Source: Bradyrhizobium lablabi
GTDB lineage: Bacteria; Pseudomonadota; Alphaproteobacteria; Rhizobiales; Xanthobacteraceae
Direction: 5' to 3'
DNA: 64,000 bases
NCBI RefSeq assembly: GCF_018131005.1
Contig: NZ_JAFCJK010000004.1
Coordinates: forward strand, 434,001-498,000
Shown here: one piece after another, positions 8,178 to 16,731 of the stretch
Position numbering within the stretch: position 1 is the first letter of the stretch
How the letters are laid out: each line of letters opens with the position of its first letter
Position numbers and translations under genes: made by a program
The notes under the pieces: generated by a model
Database searches by the model: none
The model's input: the letters and a program-made list of their open reading frames with translations, nothing else
What the model was told of the DNA's origin: nothing

Positions 8178-8636
8178 GTGAACGTCAAGGCCACGCTATC
8201 GCCTGAGGACATGGCCCGCGCCTGCGCGGACGCGATGTGGAAGGAGGACGACGCGAGCAAGGGGCTCGGCATGGAGATCGTCGATGTCAAGCCAGGGCTT
8301 GCGGTTATGGCGATGACGGTGCAGCCGCACATGGTCAACGGACAGCGCATCGCCCATGGCGGCTTCATCTTCACGCTCGCCGACTCCGCCTTTGCCTTTG
8401 CCTGCAACAGCCACAATGAGCGAGCGGTGGCCGCGCAGGGCGATATCACCTTCATCCGGCCCGGAAGGCTCGGCGATCGGTTGGTCGCGGTCGCGCGCGA
8501 AATCTCGCGCAGCGGTCGCTCCGGAATCTACGACGTCCGCGTCACCGCCGGCGACAGCGTGATCGCCGAATTCCGCGGCCATTCGCGCGTGATACCGGGC
8601 ACATGGCTGCCAGAGACGGACACCAAGACAGAATAG
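8178..8636 (+). CDS. paaI: hydroxyphenylacetyl-CoA thioesterase PaaI
   Basis: A hotdog-fold thioesterase of 152 residues. PaaI hydrolyses ring-hydroxylated phenylacetyl-CoA and related dead-end CoA esters and so protects the CoA pool. The HGGFIFTLADSAFAFA segment contains the family glycines and the catalytic aspartate (D in LADS). The start is GTG at 8178 with AGGGAG six bases upstream. It lies 89 bases after paaE and 23 bases before paaK, in the same direction. A short hairpin (GACACC/GGTGTC, 8097-8111) lies just after paaE but has no T-run. Confidence 0.93.
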   Translation: MNVKATLSPEDMARACADAMWKEDDASKGLGMEIVDVKPGLAVMAMTVQPHMVNGQRIAHGGFIFTLADSAFAFACNSHNERAVAAQGDITFIRPGRLGDRLVAVAREISRSGRSGIYDVRVTAGDSVIAEFRGHSRVIPGTWLPETDTKTE

Positions 8637-8659
8637 ATCGATTCGAGGGGAAACGCGCA

Positions 8660-9991
8660 ATGGCCACGGCAAAACTCAAGGTCAAGGACAGCGGCTACCG
8701 CGCCGAACTCGATGACGCCGAGCGCAGCTCGCGCGACGAGATGATGGCGCTGCAGACCAGGCGGCTCGCCTGGTCGCTCAAGCATGCCTACGACAATGTC
8801 GCGCACTACAAGAAGGCGTTCGATGCGGTGGGCGTGCATCCATCCGATTTCAGGCATCTGTCCGATCTTTCGAAATTTCCGTTCACGGTGAAGACGGATC
8901 TGCGCGACAACTACCCCTTCGACATGTTCGCTGTGCCGCGCGAAAAGCTTGTCCGCGTCCACGCCTCCTCGGGCACCACCGGCAAGCCGATCGTGGTCGG
9001 CTACACCAGGGGCGACATCGACATCTGGTCGGAGGTGATGGCGCGCTCGATCCGCGCCGCCGGCGGGCGCACCGGCATGCTGATGCACAATGCGTATGGC
9101 TACGGCCTGTTCACCGGGGGGCTCGGCGCGCACTACGGCGCCGAGCGGCTCGGCTGCACCGTGGTGCCGATCTCGGGCGGCATGACCGAGCGGCAGGTGC
9201 AGCTCATCAACGACTTTCGGCCCGACATCATCACGGTGACGCCAAGCTACATGCTGGCGATCCTTGACGAGTTCAAGAAGCAGGGCCTCGACCCGCGCAA
9301 GTCGTCGCTGAAATTCGGTATCTTTGGCGCCGAGCCGTGGACCAACGCGATGCGCGTCGAGATCGAGCAGGCCTTCGACATGGATGCCACCGACATCTAT
9401 GGCCTCTCCGAGGTGATCGGTCCGGGCGTCGCGCAGGAGTGCGTGGAGACGAAGGACGGCCTGCACATCTGGGAGGATCACTTCTATCCCGAGGTGATCG
9501 ATCCCGGGACCGGCAAGGTGCTGCCTGACGGCGAGAAGGGCGAGCTCGTCTTCACATCGCTCACCAAGGAAGCCTTCCCGATCATCCGCTACCGCACCCG
9601 CGACCTGACGCGGCTCTTGCCCGGTACCGCGCGGCCGGGCATGCGGCGCATGGAGAAGGTGACCGGGCGCTCAGACGACATGATCATTCTGCGCGGGGTC
9701 AACGTATTTCCGACCCAGATCGAGGAAGCGCTGCTCGCGACCGACTGGTGCGGCGGCCATTTCGTCATCGAGCTGACCCGCGAAGGCCGCATGGACGAGA
9801 TGACAGTGCTGGCCGAAGCGCGTCCCGAGAGTTGGGACGGCGGCGGCCTCGTCGCGCATGCCGAGAAGGTCTCGGTCTTCATCAAGAACACGATCGGCAT
9901 CACCGCCCGCGTGAGAGCCGTTGCGCCCGAGACGCTGGAACGCTCGCTCGGCAAGGCGAAACGTGTTTACGACAAGCGGCCGAAAGGGTAA
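8660..9991 (+). CDS. paaK: phenylacetate-CoA ligase PaaK
   Basis: PaaK (443 residues) activates phenylacetate to phenylacetyl-CoA with ATP, the first step of the pathway. The adenylate-forming P-loop SSGTTGKPIVVGYT is near residues 104-117. DIYGLSEVIGPGVAQEC and RYRTRDLTRLLPGTARPG are PaaK-specific stretches, and the C-terminal lysine region SLGKAKRVYDKRP is intact. The start at 8660 has GAGGGG nine bases upstream; the in-frame ATG at 8603 lies inside paaI. It is the last recognisable paa gene here. No paaF, G, H, J or Z follows. Confidence 0.95.
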   Translation: MATAKLKVKDSGYRAELDDAERSSRDEMMALQTRRLAWSLKHAYDNVAHYKKAFDAVGVHPSDFRHLSDLSKFPFTVKTDLRDNYPFDMFAVPREKLVRVHASSGTTGKPIVVGYTRGDIDIWSEVMARSIRAAGGRTGMLMHNAYGYGLFTGGLGAHYGAERLGCTVVPISGGMTERQVQLINDFRPDIITVTPSYMLAILDEFKKQGLDPRKSSLKFGIFGAEPWTNAMRVEIEQAFDMDATDIYGLSEVIGPGVAQECVETKDGLHIWEDHFYPEVIDPGTGKVLPDGEKGELVFTSLTKEAFPIIRYRTRDLTRLLPGTARPGMRRMEKVTGRSDDMIILRGVNVFPTQIEEALLATDWCGGHFVIELTREGRMDEMTVLAEARPESWDGGGLVAHAEKVSVFIKNTIGITARVRAVAPETLERSLGKAKRVYDKRPKG

Positions 9992-10027
9992 CTCCTGCCT
10001 CTTGAGAGAGGAAGCAGGACTATCCCA

Positions 10028-11047
10028 ATGCCGGTGGCCCCCAAGTCCGACGCACGTCCCATCTCCGTCGAGGCGCGCTGCGTGCGTCTCTTGGCGAAGG
10101 CTGAAAACGCAGCGGCGGTGGCGCCAGTGGTCGAGACGCATCCGCTCTCGCGCGGCGAGAGTGATCTGCTGATCAAAGTCAAGGCGGCCGCGGTCAACCC
10201 GTCGGATGTGAAGGCCGCGACCGGGCTGATGCCCTACGCCGTGTTCCCACGGACATCGGGACGCGACTATGCGGGGATCGTGATCGACGGTCCTGTGGGG
10301 CTTATCGGGCACGAGGTGTTCGGCTCATCGGGCGATCTCGGCATCCGCCGCGACGGCACCCATGCCACGCATCTCGTGGTCGAAGCCGATGCTGTCGTGG
10401 ACAAGCCCGGCGGCATTTCGTGGGAGGAGGCAGCCGGGATCGGCGTGCCCTTCGTCACCGCAATGGAGGGCCTGCGCCGCGCAGGCTTGCCGACGCAAGG
10501 CGAGACTGTGCTGGTGATGGGCGTCAACGGCAAGGTCGGCCAGGCCGCGGTCCAGATCGCAAGCTGGCACGGCGCACGCGTGATCGGCGTGGTGCGCAAG
10601 AGCGAGCTCTATGAGGGCCACGCCAATTCGCCCGTCGAGGTGATCGATGCCTCCACGACCGATGTCGCAGCGCGCATGCGCGAATTGACCAGCGGCAAGG
10701 GCGCCGACATCGTCTACAACACGGTCGGCGATCCCTATTTCCAGGCGGCGCACAAGTCGCTGGCGCTGCGCGGCCGCCAGATCCTGATCGCGGCAGTCGA
10801 CCGCATCGTGCAATTCAACATCCTCGAATTCTATCGCGGCCAGCACACTTATGTCGGGATCGATACGCTCGGCCTGTCGTCGGCCGCAACCGGTGCGGTG
10901 CTGCGCGAATTGGCGCCTGGCTTTGCCAGCGGGCACTTAAGGCCGTTTCCGATCAAGCCGAGCGCGATCTATCCGCTCGAGCAGGCCAAGGCGGCGTTCG
11001 TTGCCGTCGCCGGCTCGTCGCGCGACCGCGTGATTCTGCGGCCGTAA
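10028..11047 (+). CDS. MDR-family (quinone oxidoreductase-like) dehydrogenase
   Basis: A 339-residue medium-chain dehydrogenase/reductase without the zinc ligands of alcohol dehydrogenases. The N-terminal GroES-like domain has AAAVNPSDVKAATG and SGRDYAGIV; the Rossmann domain has VLVMGVNGKVGQAAVQIA and KGADIVYNTVGDPYF. These suggest an NADPH-dependent quinone or enone reductase; the substrate is unknown. GAGGAAG lies in the short leader, which also contains a small hairpin (CCTGCCTCT/AGGAAGCAGG) just after paaK. It may be cotranscribed with paaK, but no pathway link is visible in the protein. Confidence 0.8.
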   Translation: MPVAPKSDARPISVEARCVRLLAKAENAAAVAPVVETHPLSRGESDLLIKVKAAAVNPSDVKAATGLMPYAVFPRTSGRDYAGIVIDGPVGLIGHEVFGSSGDLGIRRDGTHATHLVVEADAVVDKPGGISWEEAAGIGVPFVTAMEGLRRAGLPTQGETVLVMGVNGKVGQAAVQIASWHGARVIGVVRKSELYEGHANSPVEVIDASTTDVAARMRELTSGKGADIVYNTVGDPYFQAAHKSLALRGRQILIAAVDRIVQFNILEFYRGQHTYVGIDTLGLSSAATGAVLRELAPGFASGHLRPFPIKPSAIYPLEQAKAAFVAVAGSSRDRVILRP

Positions 11048-11053
11048 CCTGCT

Positions 11054-11137
11054 GTCATTGCGAGGAGCGAAGCGACGACGCAATTCATTCTCTCCCTTCG
11101 TGGCGACATGGATTGCTTCGCTTCGCCAGCAATGACG
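11054..11137. repeat. family B palindromic repeat
   Basis: GTCATTGCGAGGAGCGAAGCG at the left and CGCTTCGCCAGCAATGACG at the right form long imperfect arms. It is the same family as 6911-6995 and fills the gap between the MDR gene and the YeeE/YedE gene. Confidence 0.8.
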
Positions 11138-11159
11138 AAAGGCTCTTCAAGGAAAGTCA

Positions 11160-12215
11160 ATGGACGTCGCCACCATCGTCATCCTCTCCGCTCTGATCAT
11201 CGGCCTGATCTATGGCTCGGTCGGTCTGCTCAGCGGCTTCTGCATGATGAGCAGCCTGCGCGGCTGGTGGGTGCAAGGCGACGCGCGGCTGGTCCGCACC
11301 TATGCGCTGGCGATGGGGGTTGCTATCGCTGCCTCGCAGTTGCTCGCGGCGGCCGGCCTCGTCGATCTCGGCAAGTCGATCTACCTGCAGTCGTCGTTCT
11401 CCGCGCCGGTCATGTTCCTCGGCGGCCTGCTGTTCGGCTACGGCATGGTGCTGTCGAACGGCTGCGGTTCGCGCGCGCTGGTGCTGCTCGGCCGTGGCAA
11501 TCTGCGCTCCTTCGTGGTCGTGATCGTGCTCGGCATCTTCGCCGAGATGACGCTGAAAGGGCTGATCGCCCCGGCTCGGATGGCCATGCTGCAGGCATCG
11601 CAGGTGACGACCACGGCCAATTCGGTGCCCGCGCTGCTCGCGAGCCTCGGCTTCGGTGCCGTGCTGGCGCGGATGGCCGCGGCATCGGTGCTAAGTGCTG
11701 CGCTGATCATCTTTGCGTTTGCGCACGCGCCGTTCCGGCAATCGGCCGGCCAGGTCGCAGCCGGCCTGATCGTCGGTCTGCTGGTAGCCGCCGGCTGGTA
11801 TGCGACCGGCTATCTCGGCGCCGATGACTTCAATCCAACGCCGGTGGCATCGCTCACTTTCGTGGCGCCGATCGCCGACGCGCTGCAGTATGTGATGCTG
11901 TCGACGGGATCGACGCTCAATTTCGGCATCGTTACCGTGCTCGGCGTGTTCGCCGGCAGCCTCGTCACGGCGCTCGCCACCGGACGCTTCCACCTCGAGG
12001 GCTTCCAGTCGCCGCGCCACATGCTGCGCTCGGCCGGCGGAGCCGCGCTGATGGGGGCGGGCGGCGTGATGGCGTTCGGCTGCTCGGTCGGGCAAGGCCT
12101 GACGGGGCTGTCGACGCTGTCGCTCGCATCCCTCGTTGCTGTCGCCGGCATATTGCTCGGCACGGCCGCCGGCCTGCGCGGTGCGCTCCGGGTGCAGCCG
12201 CTGGCGGCGGCGTAG
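11160..12215 (+). CDS. YeeE/YedE family (sulfur transport DUF395) membrane protein
   Basis: A 351-residue polytopic inner-membrane protein with roughly nine or ten hydrophobic segments, of the YeeE/YedE family. A family member (TsuA) is a thiosulfate permease. Two conserved cysteine motifs are present: LSNGCGSRALVLLGRGNLRS near residues 98-117 and MAFGCSVGQGLTGLSTLS near 302-319. In YeeE such cysteines line the path for sulfur species. This is the full-length two-repeat form, not the split YeeE/YedE pair. No TusA-like partner is adjacent. AAGGAAAG lies just before the ATG. Confidence 0.8.
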   Translation: MDVATIVILSALIIGLIYGSVGLLSGFCMMSSLRGWWVQGDARLVRTYALAMGVAIAASQLLAAAGLVDLGKSIYLQSSFSAPVMFLGGLLFGYGMVLSNGCGSRALVLLGRGNLRSFVVVIVLGIFAEMTLKGLIAPARMAMLQASQVTTTANSVPALLASLGFGAVLARMAAASVLSAALIIFAFAHAPFRQSAGQVAAGLIVGLLVAAGWYATGYLGADDFNPTPVASLTFVAPIADALQYVMLSTGSTLNFGIVTVLGVFAGSLVTALATGRFHLEGFQSPRHMLRSAGGAALMGAGGVMAFGCSVGQGLTGLSTLSLASLVAVAGILLGTAAGLRGALRVQPLAAA

Positions 12216-12239
12216 CGTCCGGCGCGGCGCTTTACTCTA

Positions 12240-12332
12240 TAGCGCCCTCGAGCGAAGTGGATACCGGCTTGCGTGAAGAAATTGCGTCACGACAAGAATC
12301 CAGAGCTTCGGTTCTGATTCAATCAGAACCGA
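12240..12332. repeat. intergenic repeat ending in near-perfect 23-base palindrome
   Basis: A 93-base element between convergent genes. Its right end is an 11-bp perfect inverted repeat (12309-12319 with 12321-12331, CGGTTCTGATT/AATCAGAACCG) with a single-base loop. The wording (GTGGATACCGGCTTGCGTGAAG) resembles a dispersed Bradyrhizobium element known to me. No T-run follows on either strand. Confidence 0.6.
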
Positions 12333-12350
12333 CAATGCTCTGGCCGCGCA

Positions 12351-13580
12351 TCACTCTGCGCCCTTGGTCACGATCCGTATCTCCGACGTGAGCGTGCGGT
12401 GCACCGGGCATTTGTCGGCGATCTCCATCAGTCGTTTACGCTGATCGGCGTCGAGCGTGCCGTCGATCTTGATGACACGGTCGATCTGGTCGAGCATGCC
12501 GTCGCGCGTCTCGCATTCATCGCAATCCTTCGCGTGGATCTTGCTGTGATGGAGCGTCACGGTGACGCGGTCGAGCGGAAGGGATTTGCGATCGGCATAC
12601 ATGCGCATGGTCATCGAGGTGCAGGCGCCGAGCCCGGCCAGCAGGAAGTCGTAGGGACCGGGCCCGCTATCCTGGCCGCCGACCGCGACCGGCTCGTCGG
12701 CCAGCATCTGGTGCGGTCCCGTCGTGATGACCTGCTGAAGTTTGCTGTTGCGGGTCTCGCGCACCACGACATTGCGCGGCGCCTCGGCCGCATTGTTCGC
12801 CGCGTTCGACAGTGGCGCGCCGAGGTCGACATAGCGCGCCGCCCAGGCGCCGATCACGTCGGCGACATAGGCCGCATCCTGCTTGCCGCTCAGCAGATGA
12901 TCGGAGCCCGCGAGCGATACGAAGCTCTTGGGGTGCTTGGCTGCCACGAAGATATGGGTCGCGTTGTCGATGCCAACTGTATCGTCGGTCGGTGAATGCA
13001 TGACCAGCAGGGCCTTGCGCAATTGCGCGACTTGCTCCGTCAGCCTGTGTTCGGCGACGTCGTCGAGGAATTCGCGCTTGATGCGGAAGGGACGGCCGGC
13101 CAGCGACACCTCGACCTCGCCCTGCGCGCGGATATCCTCGACCTTGTCCTTGAACAGATGCGTGACATGGGCGGGATCAGAGGGCGCTGCGATGGTAACC
13201 ACCGCTTTCGCTTCCGGAATCTGCCCGGCGGCGGCGAGAATCGCCGCCCCGCCGAGGCTGTGGCCGATCAGGATCGTGGGCGCCTGCCGTGTCTCGCGCA
13301 GATGACCGGCGGCGCGGACGAGATCGGCGACGTTCGATGAGAACGTCGAATTGGCGAAATCACCCTCGCTCGAGCCAAGGCCTGTGAAGTCGAACCGCAG
13401 CGTTGCGATGCCCCTGGCCGCGAGCGCGACCGCGATGCGCCTGGCCGCCAGCACGTCCTTGCCGCAGGTAAAGCAATGTGCAAACAGCGCGTAGGCTCGG
13501 ATCGGCCCGTCGGGCGTATCGAGGGCCGCGGCGAGCTGGTGGCCTTCTGAGCCGGTGAATTGGAAGCGTTCGATCGGCAT
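12351..13580 (-). CDS. bifunctional alpha/beta hydrolase / OsmC family protein
   Basis: A 409-residue two-domain fusion. Residues 1-250 are an alpha/beta hydrolase: nucleophile Ser108 in GHSLGG, acid at Asp199/200 in HSPTDD, and His228 in GSDHLL. Residues about 260-409 are an OsmC/Ohr-type domain with the two peroxide-reactive cysteines, Cys320 (GLGACTSMTMR) and Cys391 (DKCPVHRTL). The OsmC part suggests thiol-dependent reduction of organic hydroperoxides; the hydrolase may release the acyl substrate, which is inference. The arrangement is a recognised database class. The gene is convergent with YeeE/YedE across a repeat. Confidence 0.88.
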   Translation of the reverse strand: MPIERFQFTGSEGHQLAAALDTPDGPIRAYALFAHCFTCGKDVLAARRIAVALAARGIATLRFDFTGLGSSEGDFANSTFSSNVADLVRAAGHLRETRQAPTILIGHSLGGAAILAAAGQIPEAKAVVTIAAPSDPAHVTHLFKDKVEDIRAQGEVEVSLAGRPFRIKREFLDDVAEHRLTEQVAQLRKALLVMHSPTDDTVGIDNATHIFVAAKHPKSFVSLAGSDHLLSGKQDAAYVADVIGAWAARYVDLGAPLSNAANNAAEAPRNVVVRETRNSKLQQVITTGPHQMLADEPVAVGGQDSGPGPYDFLLAGLGACTSMTMRMYADRKSLPLDRVTVTLHHSKIHAKDCDECETRDGMLDQIDRVIKIDGTLDADQRKRLMEIADKCPVHRTLTSEIRIVTKGAE

Positions 13581-13601
13581 CTTTGACTCCGGGATGACTC
13601 C

Positions 13602-13728
13602 TGCCTCTCCAGGGGAAGAGGTCGAATTTCGAGCATAGCGAGAAAATTGGGTGAGGATTGCCGTCTATCAAGGGACCTTGGCCCCCACCCGGCGCTCCAC
13701 GCCGACCCCTTTCCAAGGGAGAGGTTAG
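13602..13728. repeat. family E-like intergenic repeat
   Basis: The stretch contains CCTCTCCAGGGGAAGAGG on the left and CACCCGGCGCTCCACGCCGACC then CCAAGGGAGAGG on the right. This is the vocabulary of the longer elements at 33843-34032 and 59251-59412. It occupies the gap between the hydrolase-OsmC gene and the MFS gene. Confidence 0.5.
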
Positions 13729-13756
13729 GACGCGAGGTCACCGCCCGCACGCACCG

Positions 13757-15088
13757 TCACTCGTGGCGATGCATCGCCGATTCGCGCTTGGTGTCACGCA
13801 TCGTCGAATAGATGAGCAGCGACAGGAAGATCATGCCACTGAGATAGTAGTAGAACCAGTCCTCGTGGCCGATGCTCTTGAAATAGAGCGCGACCGCGGG
13901 CGCGGTGCCGCCGAAGAGCGACACCGTGATGGCATAGGGCAGGCCGACGCCCAGTGCGCGGACATTGGTCGGGAACAGCTCGGCCTTCACGATCGCGTTG
14001 ATCGAGGTGTAGCCGGCGACGAAGATCCAGGCACCGCAGATCAGGAGGAAGGCGATGAAGGGCGACTTGGTGTCCTTGAGCGCGGTCAGGATCGGGATCG
14101 TCGCCAGCGTTCCCACGACACCGAAGAAGATCAACAGCGGCTTGCGGCCGATGCGATCGGAGATCGCGCCGTATACCGGCTGCAGGAAGGTCGCGAAGAT
14201 CAGCGAGCCGAAGATCACTAGGGTAGTCTCGTCCTCGGTGAGGCCGACCGAGAGCTTGACGAAGGTCTGCATGTAGGTGGTGAAGGTGTAGAACGCCGCC
14301 GTCCCGCCCGCGGTGAGGCCCACCACCAGCAGCAATTCGCGCGGATAGTGCAGCAGGGCGAGGATCGAGCCGGTCGGCTTGGAGACCTTCTTCGCCTCGA
14401 CGAAAGCCTCGGTCTCGTGCAGGCTGCGCCGCATCACCGCCGCGACGATTGCGAGCAGGGCGCCGATCACGAAGGGGATCCGCCAGCCCCAGGCCTTCAG
14501 CTCTTCAGGCGTCAGGAAGACCTTCTGCAATAGCAACAGCACGATGATCGCGGTGAGCTGGCCGCCGATCAGCGTGACGTACTGGAAGCTGGAGTAGAAG
14601 CCGCGGTGCCGGGGGTCGGCGACCTCGCTGAGATAGGTGGCGCTTGCGCCATATTCGCCGCCGAGGCTCAGGCCCTCGATGATGCGTGCTACCGCCAGTA
14701 TCACCGGCGCGGCAAAGCCGATGGTCGCGAAGGTCGGTGTCACCGCGATGATCAGCGAGCCGAAGCACATGCAGACGACGGACAGCGTCAGCGACAACCG
14801 CCTGCCGTGACGGTCGGCGATGAAGCCGAACAGCCAGCCACCGAGCGGGCGCATCAGGAATGTCGCGGCAAACAGCACCGCGGCATTGAGCTGCTGCACC
14901 ACCGGGTCGCTGTGCGGAAAGAACGCGGGCGCAAAATAGAGCGCAAATGCCGTATAGGCATAGAAATCGTACCACTCGACGAGATTGCCGACCGAACCGA
15001 TGAAAATCGCCTTCACCCGCCGCTCGACGTCGCGGAGATCGAGGTGGTCGAGGTGGTCGCTCGCGGATTGAGCGGTTTGATCGGTCAT
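13757..15088 (-). CDS. MFS transporter, metabolite:H+ symporter (MHS) type
   Basis: A 443-residue major facilitator protein with about 12 hydrophobic segments. It has the MHS (KgtP/ProP-like) signatures GNLVEWYDFYAYTAFALYFA after TM1, FADRHGRR-type loop FIADRHGRRLSL, and GGEYGASATYLSEVADPRHR. Such proteins import small organic acids or osmolytes with protons. The substrate cannot be named. The start at 15088 has GGGAGA upstream and gives a short acidic N-terminal tail before TM1; the in-frame ATG at 15130 is less likely. The P450 gene lies 87 bases upstream on the same strand, so uptake of its substrate is possible but unproven. Confidence 0.85.
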   Translation of the reverse strand: MTDQTAQSASDHLDHLDLRDVERRVKAIFIGSVGNLVEWYDFYAYTAFALYFAPAFFPHSDPVVQQLNAAVLFAATFLMRPLGGWLFGFIADRHGRRLSLTLSVVCMCFGSLIIAVTPTFATIGFAAPVILAVARIIEGLSLGGEYGASATYLSEVADPRHRGFYSSFQYVTLIGGQLTAIIVLLLLQKVFLTPEELKAWGWRIPFVIGALLAIVAAVMRRSLHETEAFVEAKKVSKPTGSILALLHYPRELLLVVGLTAGGTAAFYTFTTYMQTFVKLSVGLTEDETTLVIFGSLIFATFLQPVYGAISDRIGRKPLLIFFGVVGTLATIPILTALKDTKSPFIAFLLICGAWIFVAGYTSINAIVKAELFPTNVRALGVGLPYAITVSLFGGTAPAVALYFKSIGHEDWFYYYLSGMIFLSLLIYSTMRDTKRESAMHRHE

Positions 15089-15175
15089 AGCCTGGTCTCC
15101 CGGGACCCTTCTGTTGATTCCCGGGGCCAAGCTACCTTCTTCAGTGGCGCGATGTAACCTGCCTTGGCCTGTCCG

Positions 15176-16402
15176 TCAGGCGTTTTTGCCGAACAGCATC
15201 GGCAGCTGGCGTGGGCCGCGCACTGTGCCCTCCGACCAGGTGACCTTGCCGGCCGGGTCGAGGCGGAAGTTCGGGATGCGCTTCAGCCACTCCTCGATCG
15301 CCACCGTCATCTCCATCCGCGCCAGATTGGAACCGACGCAACGGTGGATGCCGAGGCCGAAGGCGGCATGGCGGTTCTCCTTGCGGTCGATGACCACCTT
15401 ATCTGCATCCGAAAAAACTGCGGGATCGCGGTTGGCCGCCGGGAACGACAGCAGCACCATGTTGCCGGGCTTCACCGGGCAGCCGCTGATCGTGGCCTCC
15501 TTCATTACCTCGCGCGCCATCGTCACCGGCGAATAGGCACGCAGGAATTCCTCGATCGCGGTCGGGATCAGTTTGGGCTCGGCGACAAGGCGCTCGCGGT
15601 CGGCTGGCGTCTTGGCGAGGTGCCAGAGCGAGGAACCGATTGCGCTCCAGGTGGTATCGATGCCGGCGATCAGCAGCAGGCGCAGCGAGCCGAGCACATG
15701 CTCGTCGGGCAGCGGCTGGCCGTCCGGCCCCTTTGCCTGCATCAGCGTCGAGATCAGGTCATCGCTCGGCCGCTGCCTGCGCTGCGCCAGATGGCCGGCG
15801 AAGTAGCCGGTCATGTCCTGCACGGCGCGCATCAATATGCTGTCGTCCTTGATGCCGAGTTCGAGGATCTCATGGATCCACTTGATGAAGAGATCGCCGT
15901 CGTTCTCGGGAATGCCGAGCATGTGGGCGATGGCGCGCACCGGAATATGCTTGGTGTAGTGAGCCGCGGCGTCGCAACGGCCGTCGGCGATGAAGCCGTC
16001 GATCAGCTCGTTGCAGATGGCGCGAACCCGCGGCTCGAGTTTCTTCATCGCGTCCGGCGTGAACGGCGGCAGCAGCAACTGCTTGGCCGGCTTGTGTTCG
16101 GGCGGATCGGAGGTGATCGGCGGCGCCCTTGCGGTGATGTCGGGGCGGACGTCGCGCACGATGACGCGGCGCGATGAGAAATGCTCGGTGTCGTAGGCGA
16201 TCTCCTTTACCGCCTGATAGGTCGTCGGCATGTAGCAGCCGAGGAAGCGCTCGGTATGCACGACGGGCGATGCCGCCCGCAACTGTTCCCAGATCGGGAA
16301 CGGGTTCTCCGTCCAGGTCGGATCGGTATGGTCGAAATCGTGGACCCAGTCGGTGACCGGCGGATGTTCGGGCATGAAGCTCGCGGACTCGGAATCGGAC
16401 AT
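15176..16402 (-). CDS. cytochrome P450
   Basis: A soluble bacterial class I P450 of 408 residues. The heme-ligand motif FGLGIHRCVGSNLARME places the cysteine at 355. The I-helix oxygen-activation motif is AGIDTT, and the ExxR glutamate/arginine and the SDPPEHKPAK region are present. There is no membrane anchor. It is expected to oxidise a small hydrophobic acid or terpenoid-like substrate. AGGAGGA precedes the start at 16402. It lies 63 bases downstream of its probable electron donor, the ferredoxin, and both are divergent from a TetR gene. Confidence 0.92.
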   Translation of the reverse strand: MSDSESASFMPEHPPVTDWVHDFDHTDPTWTENPFPIWEQLRAASPVVHTERFLGCYMPTTYQAVKEIAYDTEHFSSRRVIVRDVRPDITARAPPITSDPPEHKPAKQLLLPPFTPDAMKKLEPRVRAICNELIDGFIADGRCDAAAHYTKHIPVRAIAHMLGIPENDGDLFIKWIHEILELGIKDDSILMRAVQDMTGYFAGHLAQRRQRPSDDLISTLMQAKGPDGQPLPDEHVLGSLRLLLIAGIDTTWSAIGSSLWHLAKTPADRERLVAEPKLIPTAIEEFLRAYSPVTMAREVMKEATISGCPVKPGNMVLLSFPAANRDPAVFSDADKVVIDRKENRHAAFGLGIHRCVGSNLARMEMTVAIEEWLKRIPNFRLDPAGKVTWSEGTVRGPRQLPMLFGKNA

Positions 16403-16465
16403 CAGGTGCTTTCCTCCTGCTCGTTCGCTCAAACGCGAGTTATCTCAACTGACGATGCTGCGCGG

Positions 16466-16672
16466 CTATTCCTCGGTGACTTCAATCGCGATCTCCGGGC
16501 AATTGGTCTGGGCGAGCCACGCCTTGTCCTCGAGCCCGGCCGGCACAGATCCATCGCCTACTTCATGGGCGTTACCGTATTCGTCGAGTTCGAAAAGTTC
16601 AGGGGCGAGTGATTTGCAGCGGGCGTGACCCTGACACTTGTCCTGGTCGACACGGATTTTCAGCTTGGACAT
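16466..16672 (-). CDS. [3Fe-4S]-type ferredoxin, P450 partner
   Basis: A 68-residue ferredoxin with CQGHARC (Cys13, Cys19) and a distal NCPE (Cys58). In the CxxXxxC...CP class, histidine at the variable position indicates a [3Fe-4S] cluster rather than [4Fe-4S]. Such ferredoxins commonly accompany class I P450s in Rhodopseudomonas and Bradyrhizobium. It is the first gene of the P450 pair, so the shared promoter should lie in the 180 bases shared with the divergent TetR gene. No ferredoxin reductase gene is nearby, so electrons must come from a reductase encoded elsewhere. Confidence 0.9.
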   Translation of the reverse strand: MSKLKIRVDQDKCQGHARCKSLAPELFELDEYGNAHEVGDGSVPAGLEDKAWLAQTNCPEIAIEVTEE

Positions 16673-16731
16673 GCAAGCGCTCTCCCTTTGCTCACGCGCG
16701 CTCTTGGTGCGCTGGGATTCCTCATGCCGTC

